NCBI GenBank assembly: GCA_045531405.1
Contig: JAZSDX010000076.1
Location: 1-64,000, forward strand
Direction of reading: 5' to 3'
Origin: RGIG4079 sp045531405
GTDB taxonomy: Bacteria > Bacteroidota > Bacteroidia > Bacteroidales > Muribaculaceae
Length of the DNA: 64,000 bases
In this document: positions 17,981-27,132 of the stretch, piece after piece
Position numbering within the stretch: the first letter of the stretch is position 1
Layout: every line of letters begins with the position of its first letter
Made by a program: the position numbers and the translations under genes
Notes under the pieces: model-generated
Databases searched by the model: none
Told to the model about the DNA's origin: nothing
Seen by the model: only the letters and a program-made list of their open reading frames with translations

Positions 17981-20635
17981 ATGAAAAAGCTTTTACAAAT
18001 CCCGCTACTACTTGTAGCACTGCTCCTAACCTCAATCCCCATCTCCGCCTACGACTTTGAGGTTGATGGAATCTATTACAACATCACCAATAGCACGGAT
18101 AAAACCGTTGCTGTAACCTTTTGTGGTCAGTATGGACCATCAGTCGAAGAATATTCGGGAGATGTGATCATTCCATGTACCGTTAAATATAATGATGTTT
18201 TTTATACTATATCCTCGATTGGTAGCTCTGCGTTCTATTCGTGCGAAGGCTTAACATCAGTGACTATTCCCAACTCAGTGACATCAATTGGCAACAATGC
18301 GTTCTCTGGTTGCACCAGTTTGACATCGATGACCATTCCCAATTCGGTGACATCAATTGGAGACCATGCGTTCTATTATTGCACCGGCTTAACCTCGGTG
18401 ACAATTCCCAATTCGGTGACTTCGATTGGCTCCTCTGCGTTCTCATGTTGCTCCGGCTTGACCTCTGTGACTATCCTCAACTCTGTGACTTCGATTGGCG
18501 ACTATGCGTTCCTTGGATGTAGTAACTTAACCGGTGGGTTAACCATTCCCAATTCAGTGACTTACATTGGAGAGCAAGCGTTCTATGGTTGCACAGGTTT
18601 GACCTCGGTAACTATTCCCAATTCAGTAGCTTTTATTGGCGGACGTGCGTTCAATTGTTGCACCGGATTGACTTCGGTCAATGTAGAAAGTGGTAATAAA
18701 GTATATGATTCTCGTGATAATTGTAATGCGATTATTGGAACTGCGACAAATACTCTTTTTGCCGGGTATAAAAATACTATTATTCCCAATTCAGTAACTT
18801 CTATTGGCAACTATGCGTTCTTGGGTTGTAGCGGATTGACTTCTGTGGGACTGCCTGATCCATGGCCCACAATAGGAGATTGTGCATTTAGTAATACCGG
18901 ACTGACTTTTGTAAATGTCCCTAACTCGCAAACGAATATTGACCCCAATGTATTTAGTTCTTGCCCCAATCTATGTATTAATATCGAGAAAGGGAATGAA
19001 CCTATTTTGATAAAAAAAAGTCGCACATTTCATTGTAAAAAGGTATATATAGGACGCCCAATTAGTTATGTAGGAACAGTTACTTATACTAATCTTTTTG
19101 ACTCAATAAGTGAGCTTGCCATTGATTATGAAATCGAGAAGTTGGATGATGTGATGTTTAAAAATGCTAAGAATTTAAAGGTGTTGTCAATAGGAACGGG
19201 TGAAAGTGAACTAAAAATAGGATATTTGGAAAACAGTGGCTATTACGATTCACGTGGAAAAGGGCTGTTCTATAATCTCCCATTAGATTCTGTTTATATT
19301 GGACGACCTATTAGTTATGATGCAGCAAAATGTTACGGATATTCACCATTTGCTGATGTAAAGACTTTAAGGCATATAACCCTTGATTACAACAATATAA
19401 ATGCAACACTAATGCCTTATTTCTTTGAAAACTGTAACAGTCTCGAAACTGTTATAATTCAAAATTCACATTCTCAAACGTCACTTCCAGCAGAGTTTTT
19501 CAAAGGCTGTACCAATTTGAAATCCTTAACGCTTCCATTCTCGGGAGCAGGGACTGCTCAAACCACAAGTAATTTTGGCGAATTATTTGGAACTGAGTCA
19601 AATAGTAATATGCGTGCAGTGACACAGCTCTTTGAAGATGGGACAAACAAAACATATTATTTACCTACCGGACTTGAAGAATTGGTTTTAACCGAAGGGT
19701 GTGAGATGATACCTTACGGAGGATTATACAACTGCAATATGTTGAAACGTCTCACACTACCTACATCATTATATATGGTTGGCGACAAGGCATTATATGG
19801 TTGCGCACAAATCTCCGATATCTATTGCAAGGGAGCCGACCCGGCTGTAGCCTACGACAGTTCTTTTGACGGAATGCGTCTTACTTCATGCAAACTTCAT
19901 GTGCCTTACAACAGTTCGGAACGTTATAAAATAAGCGATGGTTGGAAACGCTTCTACTATGTGGAAGAAGAAGCTCCATTGGTAGTTTCTGTTGCCAAAA
20001 ACATAGAGAATGCAGGTGTGGTATATGGTATTAATGAATATCAACCGGGGCAGGTAGCCGAGGTTGAGGCTGTGGCACATTCGGGTTACACATTTGTAGG
20101 TTGGTATGAAAATGGCAATTTATTAACCACCGACTCAAAATATACCATTATGGTTACAGAGAGTCATTCACTTGTTGCTATGTTTGCTCCTGTGCTTGAC
20201 GAGAACGATGTTGATGTAGCACCTAAAGCCGAAAATGTGACACTCTCATGGGCGCAAGAAACAGGTGCGTCATATTATAATATAGATATTTATTCCAATG
20301 CCGCAATGACAATGCAAGTGGGTAGCATGGTGATAGATAACACCGGTCAACCTGTATCTCGTTCAGCCACCGTTGTTTCTGCGACAATCGACGGTTTGAG
20401 TGAATTGCAAAATTATTATTACAGCATAACTGCATACGGAGCCGAAGAAACAATCTTGTCAAAATATACAGGCTCATTCTCCACTATTGCAGGTGTCGAG
20501 GGAGTTATGAGTGACACAAATGCCGTGGAGGTAGCACGTTACGACATTCACGGACGCTTGTTGAGCGCACCCGCTAAGGGCATCAACATCGTGAAATATA
20601 GCGATGGAAGTACTCACAAAGAGATAGTGAAATAA
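17981..20635 (+). CDS. Secreted BspA-like leucine-rich-repeat protein
   Basis: An 884-residue protein with a Sec signal peptide (about 1-23) followed by the segment YDFEVDGIYYNI. LRR_5/BspA-type repeats follow, seven of them near-regular at 23 residues (about 79-235; core SVTSIGxxAFxxCxxLTSVTIP). A further LRR region extends to about 660. A bacterial-repeat (InlB-like) domain around 672-740 (GYTFVGWYENG) is next, then an Ig/FN3-like stretch. The C-terminus YDIHGRLLSAPAKGINIVKY resembles a type IX sorting tail. Such proteins are surface adhesins in Bacteroidetes. A broken paralogue lies at 40728-41638. The gene is monocistronic with a long structured leader and a strong terminator. Confidence 0.88.
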   Translation: MKKLLQIPLLLVALLLTSIPISAYDFEVDGIYYNITNSTDKTVAVTFCGQYGPSVEEYSGDVIIPCTVKYNDVFYTISSIGSSAFYSCEGLTSVTIPNSVTSIGNNAFSGCTSLTSMTIPNSVTSIGDHAFYYCTGLTSVTIPNSVTSIGSSAFSCCSGLTSVTILNSVTSIGDYAFLGCSNLTGGLTIPNSVTYIGEQAFYGCTGLTSVTIPNSVAFIGGRAFNCCTGLTSVNVESGNKVYDSRDNCNAIIGTATNTLFAGYKNTIIPNSVTSIGNYAFLGCSGLTSVGLPDPWPTIGDCAFSNTGLTFVNVPNSQTNIDPNVFSSCPNLCINIEKGNEPILIKKSRTFHCKKVYIGRPISYVGTVTYTNLFDSISELAIDYEIEKLDDVMFKNAKNLKVLSIGTGESELKIGYLENSGYYDSRGKGLFYNLPLDSVYIGRPISYDAAKCYGYSPFADVKTLRHITLDYNNINATLMPYFFENCNSLETVIIQNSHSQTSLPAEFFKGCTNLKSLTLPFSGAGTAQTTSNFGELFGTESNSNMRAVTQLFEDGTNKTYYLPTGLEELVLTEGCEMIPYGGLYNCNMLKRLTLPTSLYMVGDKALYGCAQISDIYCKGADPAVAYDSSFDGMRLTSCKLHVPYNSSERYKISDGWKRFYYVEEEAPLVVSVAKNIENAGVVYGINEYQPGQVAEVEAVAHSGYTFVGWYENGNLLTTDSKYTIMVTESHSLVAMFAPVLDENDVDVAPKAENVTLSWAQETGASYYNIDIYSNAAMTMQVGSMVIDNTGQPVSRSATVVSATIDGLSELQNYYYSITAYGAEETILSKYTGSFSTIAGVEGVMSDTNAVEVARYDIHGRLLSAPAKGINIVKYSDGSTHKEIVK
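18215..18680 (+). repeat. Tandem 69-bp coding repeats of the LRR domain
   Basis: About seven copies of a 69-bp unit (one 72 bp) encoding 23-residue LRRs, with conserved DNA such as CCCAATTCGGTGAC and ATTGGC...GCGTTC. Identity between copies is high at the DNA level, which allows unequal recombination and repeat-number change. Confidence 0.85.
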
Positions 20636-20656
20636 TTTTCTATCATATAATACTTT

Positions 20657-20700
20657 AGGAGGTGTGTAATACTTAAAAAGATTACACACCTCCTTGTTTT
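20657..20700 (+). terminator. Terminator of the BspA-like gene
   Basis: AGGAGGTGTGTAAT (20657-20670) pairs perfectly with ATTACACACCTCCT (20681-20694), followed by TGTTTTTT. Confidence 0.92.
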
Positions 20701-20735
20701 TTGCCGAAGCTAATGTATATATCATGTTTTTTGCG

Positions 20736-20743
20736 TATTTTTG
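20736..20743 (+). promoter_or_regulatory. -7 element for rlmD
   Basis: TATTTTTG matches TAnnTTTG and lies between the BspA terminator and the proposed rlmD start at 20767. It argues against the longer upstream start at 20701. Confidence 0.5.
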
Positions 20744-20766
20744 TAGAAAATTTAATTATTACTACA

Positions 20767-22182
20767 TTGGGACGAAAAAGTAGGAGAGACCTTCCCACAT
20801 TGGAAGGCATAGAAATAATTGATGTGGCAGCCGAGGGAAATAGCCTTGCACGTGTAAATGACATGGTGGTGTTTATCCCTTACGGCGCACCGGGCGACAT
20901 TGTCGATGTGAAACTTCGCAAAAAACGCAAATCATACGCTGAAGGGAATATCGTTAATTTAGTAAAGCCTTCAGACATTCGCGATGAGCCTAAATGTGAG
21001 CATTTCGGCACATGTGGTGGTTGTCGTTGGCAACATCTACCTTACGATTACCAACTCAAATGCAAGCAACAACAAGTGCAAGATGCACTTGAACGCATTG
21101 CAAAAGTTGAAATTCCCGGCATAATGCCAATTCTTGGTTCAAAAAACATCTGGGAGTATCGCAATAAGATGGAATACACTTTCTCAAACAAAAAGTGGCT
21201 CACATTTGAACAACTTAACAGTGGGGAAGAATTCCCCGACAGAGATGCAGCCGGATTCCATATTTCAGGGGCATTTGATAAAGTACTCGATATTAACAAG
21301 TGTCATCTACAAGATGACTTTGGTAACCAATTGCGTCTTTTCATCAAACAATATGGCAAAGATAATGGCTATAGCTTCTATGACCTAAAAGCACAAGAGG
21401 GATTATTAAGAACTTTAATGATTCGCATTGCTTCAACAGGCGAGATTATGGCTGTAATGATATTTGGGGAAAATGATGAAGAAAAAATCAAATCATTACT
21501 TGAAACTATCATCTCTAAATTCCCTCAAATCACATCGCTACAATATGTAGTAAACCTCAAAGTGAACGACACTATTTCTGATCAAGAAATTATCACTTTT
21601 AGTGGCAAAGACTATATAGAAGAGGAGATGGAGGGACTGCGATTCAGAGTAGGACCAAAATCATTCTATCAAACCAATTCTCGCCAAGCATACGAATTAT
21701 ATAAAGTTGCACGCAACTTTGCTGAATTAACCGGGAATGAATTGGTTTATGACCTTTACACCGGCACAGGAACAATAGCAAATTTCGTTGCAAAACAAGC
21801 AAAGATAGTAATAGGTATTGAATATGTACCCGAAGCTATTGAAGATGCTAAAATAAATTCAGCCGTAAATAACATTGACAACACTCTATTCTATGCCGGA
21901 GACATGAAAGATGTGTTAACCAATGAATTCATTGATAATCACGGACACCCCGATGTAATGGTCGTTGACCCTCCTCGTGCCGGCATGCACCAAGACGTAG
22001 TAGATGTTATCTTAAATGCCGCTCCTAAAAGAATTGTATATGTAAGTTGCAATCCTGCTACTCAAGCTCGCGATTTGGCACTACTTGATGTTAAGTATAA
22101 AGTAGATGCAATTCAGCCAGTTGACATGTTCCCCCACACACATCATGTTGAAAATGTTGTAAAACTCACTTTGAAAGATTAA
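20767..22182 (+). CDS. rlmD: 23S rRNA (uracil1939-C5)-methyltransferase RlmD family
   Basis: A 471-residue RumA-family enzyme with an N-terminal TRAM domain and a 4Fe-4S motif (CEHFGTCGGC). The SAM-binding block is YDLYTGTGTIANF, then VDPPRAGM, and the catalytic cysteine is in YVSCNPATQ. The family methylates uracil in 23S rRNA. The open frame reaches 20701, but that start lies before the -7 box and adds residues unlike the family. The TTG at 20767, giving MGRKSRRDLPTLEG, fits relatives best. Its stop overlaps the convergent CYTH gene by 4 bases. The exact target base could be another of the RlmC/RlmD/TrmA set. Confidence 0.88.
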   Translation: MGRKSRRDLPTLEGIEIIDVAAEGNSLARVNDMVVFIPYGAPGDIVDVKLRKKRKSYAEGNIVNLVKPSDIRDEPKCEHFGTCGGCRWQHLPYDYQLKCKQQQVQDALERIAKVEIPGIMPILGSKNIWEYRNKMEYTFSNKKWLTFEQLNSGEEFPDRDAAGFHISGAFDKVLDINKCHLQDDFGNQLRLFIKQYGKDNGYSFYDLKAQEGLLRTLMIRIASTGEIMAVMIFGENDEEKIKSLLETIISKFPQITSLQYVVNLKVNDTISDQEIITFSGKDYIEEEMEGLRFRVGPKSFYQTNSRQAYELYKVARNFAELTGNELVYDLYTGTGTIANFVAKQAKIVIGIEYVPEAIEDAKINSAVNNIDNTLFYAGDMKDVLTNEFIDNHGHPDVMVVDPPRAGMHQDVVDVILNAAPKRIVYVSCNPATQARDLALLDVKYKVDAIQPVDMFPHTHHVENVVKLTLKD

Positions 22183-22628
22183 ACTCTTGCAAGAGTTGAG
22201 TTATAATATGCTACGTTTCCCGTAACCTCTTCGCCAATAAATGGAGGTATGGGAAACGTTTCTTTTTCATCAGTTAATTCAATTTCTGCGACAACCAATC
22301 CGTCATGCACTCCATGAAACTCATCAACCTCCCATACATATCCCTCGTATTCCACTATATATCTCGTTTTTTCGATAATAACACCTTGCGACAACTTTAG
22401 CATTTCCACAGCTTCACACTCAGGAATAAGATATTCCCATTCATCACGAGTAACTCCGTAAGTAACTCCTTTTATTGTTATATAAGCGTCATTATCTTTA
22501 ATCCTCACTCTAATAGTTGCCTCTTTTTTTGACGACAAATATCCTTGTTTAATATTGTTAATTGATGTCGCCATATTTTTATATAGGTCAGAAATAACCA
22601 AAAATTTACGTTCTATTTCTTTTGCCAT
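22179..22628 (-). CDS. CYTH domain protein (triphosphate tunnel metalloenzyme)
   Basis: A 149-residue single-domain protein with the N-terminal EIERKF signature at residues 4-9. Alternating charged strands follow (RVRI, ITIKG, WEYLI, IEKTRY, WEVDEF, VAEIEL), as expected for the eight-strand tunnel. Family members hydrolyse inorganic triphosphate or thiamine triphosphate, or make cAMP; short bacterial forms are mostly triphosphatases. It is convergent with rlmD and divergent from the DUF5686 gene. The substrate cannot be told. Confidence 0.87.
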   Translation of the reverse strand: MAKEIERKFLVISDLYKNMATSINNIKQGYLSSKKEATIRVRIKDNDAYITIKGVTYGVTRDEWEYLIPECEAVEMLKLSQGVIIEKTRYIVEYEGYVWEVDEFHGVHDGLVVAEIELTDEKETFPIPPFIGEEVTGNVAYYNSTLARV

Positions 22629-22660
22629 TATTATTTATTTACAATATATACCTTATTTGC

Positions 22661-22701
22661 CAATATTAAATGAGTTTTAACAACTCATTTATATAATATT
22701 G
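22661..22701. promoter_or_regulatory. Interrupted dyad between divergent CYTH and DUF5686 genes
   Basis: CAATATT-AAATGAGTT (22661-22676), a 5-nt centre, then AACTCATTT (22682-22690) and AATATTG (22695-22701). The 9-bp inner arms are exact and the 7-bp outer arms are exact after a 4-nt gap. It covers the -33 region of the DUF5686 promoter, so it may be an operator. Alternatively it is a bidirectional hairpin. Confidence 0.4.
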
Positions 22702-22703
22702 AC

Positions 22704-22711
22704 TAACTTTG
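22704..22711 (+). promoter_or_regulatory. -7 element for the DUF5686 gene
   Basis: TAACTTTG matches TAnnTTTG and lies 23 bp before the ATG at 22735. It falls inside the longer TTG-initiated frame from 22699, showing that this longer start is wrong. Confidence 0.6.
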
Positions 22712-22734
22712 CAAAATTAAGTATTTTAGAATTA

Positions 22735-25275
22735 ATGCAACAATATATATTAATTTTTTTATTTATTATAGCATCATTATTTTGTCAAAGCAGCGCATTT
22801 GCTCAATCTGACAAAATTAATGGGATTGTCATTGATTCTATCTCACAAAACGGGGTCCCATATGCAACAATATTCACGCCCAATTCACAACATGGAATCA
22901 TAACCGACGAAGATGGCGTGTTTCATTATCAAAAACCAACAAATCCAATAAGCCTGAATATATCTTCGGTAGGATATAAAAAGAAAACAGTTATAATTAC
23001 CCCAAATGATTCTAATATTATTATTAATTTAATTCCCGATGGTATAATACTTCAAGAAGTAATTGTAAAGAAACAGAGAGAAAAATATTCCAAAAAAAAT
23101 AATCCGGCCGTATTATTTGTAAATAAAATAAGGTCTCGCCAAGATTTAACAGACCCACACAACAATGATTACTATAATTATGACAAATACGAAAAAATAA
23201 CATTGGGTCTAAACGATTTTACCGACCAAGCCCAAAATAGTTGGATGTTTGAACAGTTTCAATTTTTGAGTGAATACATTGACACATCCGAGATTTCAGG
23301 AAAACCGATATTAAATGTATCAGTAAAAGAGAAAGCCTCCAATGTGTTTTACAAAAAAGATGGCAATAACAAAAAAGAGTTTATTACAGGTATTAAACGC
23401 AATGGAATTGATGAAGTTACTGACCAAGAAAGTCTTCAAACTTTTTTAGAAGACATATTCCGAGAAATAGATTTATACCAAAATGACATCAATATTCTTC
23501 GAAATAGATTTGTTAGTCCACTATCTAAAATTGCGCCTGATTTCTACCGATTTTACCTGACGGACACCGTTCTAATTAACGATGAAAGGTGCATTCAATT
23601 AAGTTTTGCCCCTCACAACTCCCAAGCTTTTGGATTCGTTGGACATATATATGTTCCGGAAAATGATAGCACAATGTTTATAAAAAAGGTAAGCATGAGA
23701 GTGTCGCCTTCTATCAATCTAAATTTCATCGAACACCTATATATCAATCAAGAGTTTGAACGCGCCTCTAATGGTTGTCGGCTAAAGACTAAAGATGACA
23801 TGATTATAGAAATCAGTGTTATGCCTAATACGCAAGGTTTATATGTTAGAAAAAACACATCTTATTCAAAGCACAATTTCGATCCAATCCCAAATCAAGA
23901 CATATTCAAAGACTCTCGTTCAACCATCATAGACGATAATGCATATATACAAGATAACACTTATTGGAATCAGATTCGTACGGTCCCAATTACAGACAAC
24001 GAAAATAGGGTAGGGACCATGCTAACCCAATTACGTAGGGTCCCCATATATTATTGGACTGAAAAAGCAATTAGAATACTTGTATCAGGCTACATTCACA
24101 CAGCTTCAAAATCCAAATTTGACATAGGTCCGGTAAATACATCAATCAGCAATAATGACATAGAAGGATGGCGTTTCAGATTTGGAGGCATTACCACTGC
24201 AAATCTCAATAAACATATATTTACCGGAGGGTTTATTGCTTATGGCACTAAAGATAAAAAATTAAAGTATAACGGAGAATTAGAATATTCTTTTAATGAA
24301 AAAAAATATCATTCAAGAGAGTTTCCAATACATTCTATAAAACTTACCCATACTTACGATATAGACCAATTAGGACAACAATATGCATTTACTAATAAAG
24401 ACAATTTTTTTCTCTCGTTCAAACGACATGAAGATAACCTAATTACCTATCATAGACTGACAAATTTAGAATATCATTTAGAACTATATAATAACTTTTC
24501 AATAAAAGCGACATTATCTCACAGCCGACAAGAATCTACACCTTTCGTCACTTTTATTGACGGCAATGGCAATAATTATAGCCATTACAATCAATCATAT
24601 GCGCAACTAAAGTTGAGATATGCCCCTGGTGAAAAATTTTATCAATCTAAATCCCAACGATTTCCAATTAATTTAGACGCGCCAATAATAGAATTAACCC
24701 AAACATACTCACCTAAAGGATTTATGGGCAATATGTTTGAAATAAACAAAACTGAAATCAGCGCACAAAAAAGATTTTGGCTCTCGGCGTTTGGTTATAC
24801 TGATATAATCATTAAGGGAGGCCATGTGTGGAGCAAATCTCCATACCCTAATTTATTACTTCCCAATGCGAATCTATCATATACAATTCAACCTGAAAGT
24901 TTTGCATTAATGAACCCCTTAGAATTTATCAACGACAGTTATGCTTCATGGGATTTAACTTATTGGGCCAATGGTTTAATATTAAATCATATTCCCTTAT
25001 TAAAAAAATTAAAATTAAGAGAAGCCTTTTCTTTCAGAGGTATTTGGGGCCACTTAAGTAATCATAATAACCCACAATTCGATGGTACTCTTTTCCAATT
25101 TCCACAATTTGCGCAACCTCAAAAGATGTCTTCAACGCCATACATGGAAGCCGGAGTTGGACTTGATAATATCCTAAAAATATTAAGAGTTGATTATGTG
25201 TGGAGATTATCCTATAAAGATAGCCCGAATATTGATAAACATGGAATAAGAATTGCCTTACATATCACTTTTTAG
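22735..25275 (+). CDS. DUF5686 family outer-membrane protein with carboxypeptidase-like domain
   Basis: An 846-residue protein with a Sec signal peptide ending near SSAFAQ. It is followed by a CarboxypepD_reg-like beta-sandwich (KINGIVIDSISQNGVPYATIF ... VGYKKKT, about residues 25-105), as seen at the start of SusC-type and DUF5686 proteins. The rest is long, rich in aromatic residues and alternating strands, and ends in an aromatic beta-strand (IRIALHITF), consistent with an outer-membrane barrel. No plug or TonB box was found. The start was moved from TTG 22699 to ATG 22735. Function is unknown; envelope or transport roles are inferred. Confidence 0.82.
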   Translation: MQQYILIFLFIIASLFCQSSAFAQSDKINGIVIDSISQNGVPYATIFTPNSQHGIITDEDGVFHYQKPTNPISLNISSVGYKKKTVIITPNDSNIIINLIPDGIILQEVIVKKQREKYSKKNNPAVLFVNKIRSRQDLTDPHNNDYYNYDKYEKITLGLNDFTDQAQNSWMFEQFQFLSEYIDTSEISGKPILNVSVKEKASNVFYKKDGNNKKEFITGIKRNGIDEVTDQESLQTFLEDIFREIDLYQNDINILRNRFVSPLSKIAPDFYRFYLTDTVLINDERCIQLSFAPHNSQAFGFVGHIYVPENDSTMFIKKVSMRVSPSINLNFIEHLYINQEFERASNGCRLKTKDDMIIEISVMPNTQGLYVRKNTSYSKHNFDPIPNQDIFKDSRSTIIDDNAYIQDNTYWNQIRTVPITDNENRVGTMLTQLRRVPIYYWTEKAIRILVSGYIHTASKSKFDIGPVNTSISNNDIEGWRFRFGGITTANLNKHIFTGGFIAYGTKDKKLKYNGELEYSFNEKKYHSREFPIHSIKLTHTYDIDQLGQQYAFTNKDNFFLSFKRHEDNLITYHRLTNLEYHLELYNNFSIKATLSHSRQESTPFVTFIDGNGNNYSHYNQSYAQLKLRYAPGEKFYQSKSQRFPINLDAPIIELTQTYSPKGFMGNMFEINKTEISAQKRFWLSAFGYTDIIIKGGHVWSKSPYPNLLLPNANLSYTIQPESFALMNPLEFINDSYASWDLTYWANGLILNHIPLLKKLKLREAFSFRGIWGHLSNHNNPQFDGTLFQFPQFAQPQKMSSTPYMEAGVGLDNILKILRVDYVWRLSYKDSPNIDKHGIRIALHITF

Positions 25276-25283
25276 TAGTATAA

Positions 25284-25315
25284 GTTGCCTAAGTTAATTG
25301 TTTTATCTACCTTTG
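25284..25315 (+). promoter_or_regulatory. Promoter of the sppA-lpxK-punA-thiL operon
   Basis: GTTG (25284-25287), 20 bp, then TACCTTTG (25308-25315), matching TAnnTTTG. The sppA ATG follows 47 bp later. Confidence 0.5.
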
Positions 25316-25362
25316 TGAAATTAGGCTAATAGATAATTTAATTTAATTAATAACGACGACTT

Positions 25363-27117
25363 ATGATGAAGAAATTTTTAGCATCAATGCTCGGCTCAAT
25401 CGCCGGTTTTTGGATTTCATTAATTATATTAGGAATCACCTTTTTGATATTTATTATTGCGATTGGCAGCAGTAGCAGTTCAGATGTAAATTTATCAGAT
25501 AAAGGAATTTTAGAGATCAAGTTATCGGGGTCTATTTTAGAACGTGAAAAACCAATCGAGTCAATTTCAGATATTCAATCATTTGATGAAAACGCTATTT
25601 ATCTTAATGATATAATTAGTTCAATTATATCAGCTAAAGACGATGATGAGATTCATGGTATATTTATTAATTGCAAAGGTGTTTCTGCCGGCATAACAAG
25701 CTGCCAAGAAATATTTAACGCTCTAAAACAATTTAAGGATTCGGGTAAATGGATATATGCATATGCCGACAATTATACAGAAAGTGATTACATCATATCA
25801 TGTGTAGCAGATTCTATATTCTTAAATCCTGTTGGCTCAGTAGATATACATGGACTATCTGCAACAACTATGTTCTACAAAGGGTTAATGGATAAAATTG
25901 GTGTTGAAGCTCAAGTTCTAAAAGTTGGAACATACAAAAGTGCTGTTGAACCATTTATTTTAACCGAAATGAGCGAAGCAAGTCGAGCTCAACAACAACA
26001 TTTTTTAGAAAATATTTGGGACTATGTATGTAATAATATATCTGAGACTCGTAACGTCAACAACTCAGATATTAATATGTGGGCTGATAGTTTAGTATTT
26101 ACGCAATCGCCCAACGAATATCTAAACTTAAAAATAGTTGATAAGTTGTATTATTATACCGAAGTAGAAGATATGATGCGTAATAAATTACAACTTGAAG
26201 ACTCTGAAGAATTAAATTTCATTTCACCAAAAGAATATTGTGCATTAAAAAATATATTAAAACAATCATCAATAAGCACTGAGCACCTCGCTGTCCTTTA
26301 TGCAACCGGAGATATTGTTGACTCGGGAAATGGTGGTATTGTTGGCGATGTTATAACTCCTCAAATTCTTGATTTAGCCAAAGATGAAAAAGTTAAAGGA
26401 CTTATTCTTCGTGTTAATTCGGGTGGGGGTAGTGCATTTGCATCTGAGCAAATTTGGAATGCTCTTGAAAAATTCAAAGCCACAGGAAAACCATTCTATG
26501 TTTCAATGGGCGATGTAGCTGCATCGGGAGGTTATTATATCTCATGTGGTGCGAATAAAATATATGCCGAACCAACAACATTAACTGGTTCTATTGGCAT
26601 CTTTGGCATAATTCCAAATGCAAAAGAACTATTAAATGACAATCTTGGAGTAACAACAGATAATGTTAGCACAAATCTCAATGGAGATTTCCCCTCATTC
26701 ACACAACCAATGACCGAACAACAAAAAGTAAAAATGCAACAACTCATAGAACGTGGGTATGAAACATTTGTCAATCGTTGTGCAAATGGTCGTAATATTC
26801 CTGTTGACTCAATTAAATTAATTGCAGAAGGAAGAGTTTGGGATGGTATTTCGGCAAAAGGAATTGGTCTTATTGATGAATTTGGTGGATTAAACGATGT
26901 TATCAACGCCATGAAAGACTCTACCGGAATTTCAGTATGTGTTGATTATCCAATATACGAAGCTTCAATCCTAAATCACATTCTTACGACTCAAAGTATG
27001 TCAAACATAAAATCTTCTTCTATTATTGATGATTATAATAATTATATAAAAATCATTAATCGAATAAGAAGCATGTCGCATATTCAATGTAAAATGGAAG
27101 ATATTACTATTAGATAA
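25363..27117 (+). CDS. sppA: Signal peptide peptidase SppA, 67K type
   Basis: A 584-residue double-domain serine protease of family S49. One N-terminal membrane anchor spans about residues 12-35. The catalytic dyad is Lys192 (GTYKSAVEPF) in the first half and Ser388 (DVAASGGYY) in the second, as in E. coli SppA. It degrades cleaved signal peptides at the inner membrane. Two adjacent ATGs (25363, 25366) are possible starts. It heads a run with lpxK, purine nucleoside phosphorylase and thiL. Confidence 0.95.
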   Translation: MMKKFLASMLGSIAGFWISLIILGITFLIFIIAIGSSSSSDVNLSDKGILEIKLSGSILEREKPIESISDIQSFDENAIYLNDIISSIISAKDDDEIHGIFINCKGVSAGITSCQEIFNALKQFKDSGKWIYAYADNYTESDYIISCVADSIFLNPVGSVDIHGLSATTMFYKGLMDKIGVEAQVLKVGTYKSAVEPFILTEMSEASRAQQQHFLENIWDYVCNNISETRNVNNSDINMWADSLVFTQSPNEYLNLKIVDKLYYYTEVEDMMRNKLQLEDSEELNFISPKEYCALKNILKQSSISTEHLAVLYATGDIVDSGNGGIVGDVITPQILDLAKDEKVKGLILRVNSGGGSAFASEQIWNALEKFKATGKPFYVSMGDVAASGGYYISCGANKIYAEPTTLTGSIGIFGIIPNAKELLNDNLGVTTDNVSTNLNGDFPSFTQPMTEQQKVKMQQLIERGYETFVNRCANGRNIPVDSIKLIAEGRVWDGISAKGIGLIDEFGGLNDVINAMKDSTGISVCVDYPIYEASILNHILTTQSMSNIKSSSIIDDYNNYIKIINRIRSMSHIQCKMEDITIR

Positions 27118-27132
27118 ATATATTTACAATAA

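Noticed and set aside
18215..18680. Regular repeats as a CRISPR array
   Set aside because: The 69-bp units are contiguous and encode an in-frame LRR protein; there are no unique spacers and no cas genes.
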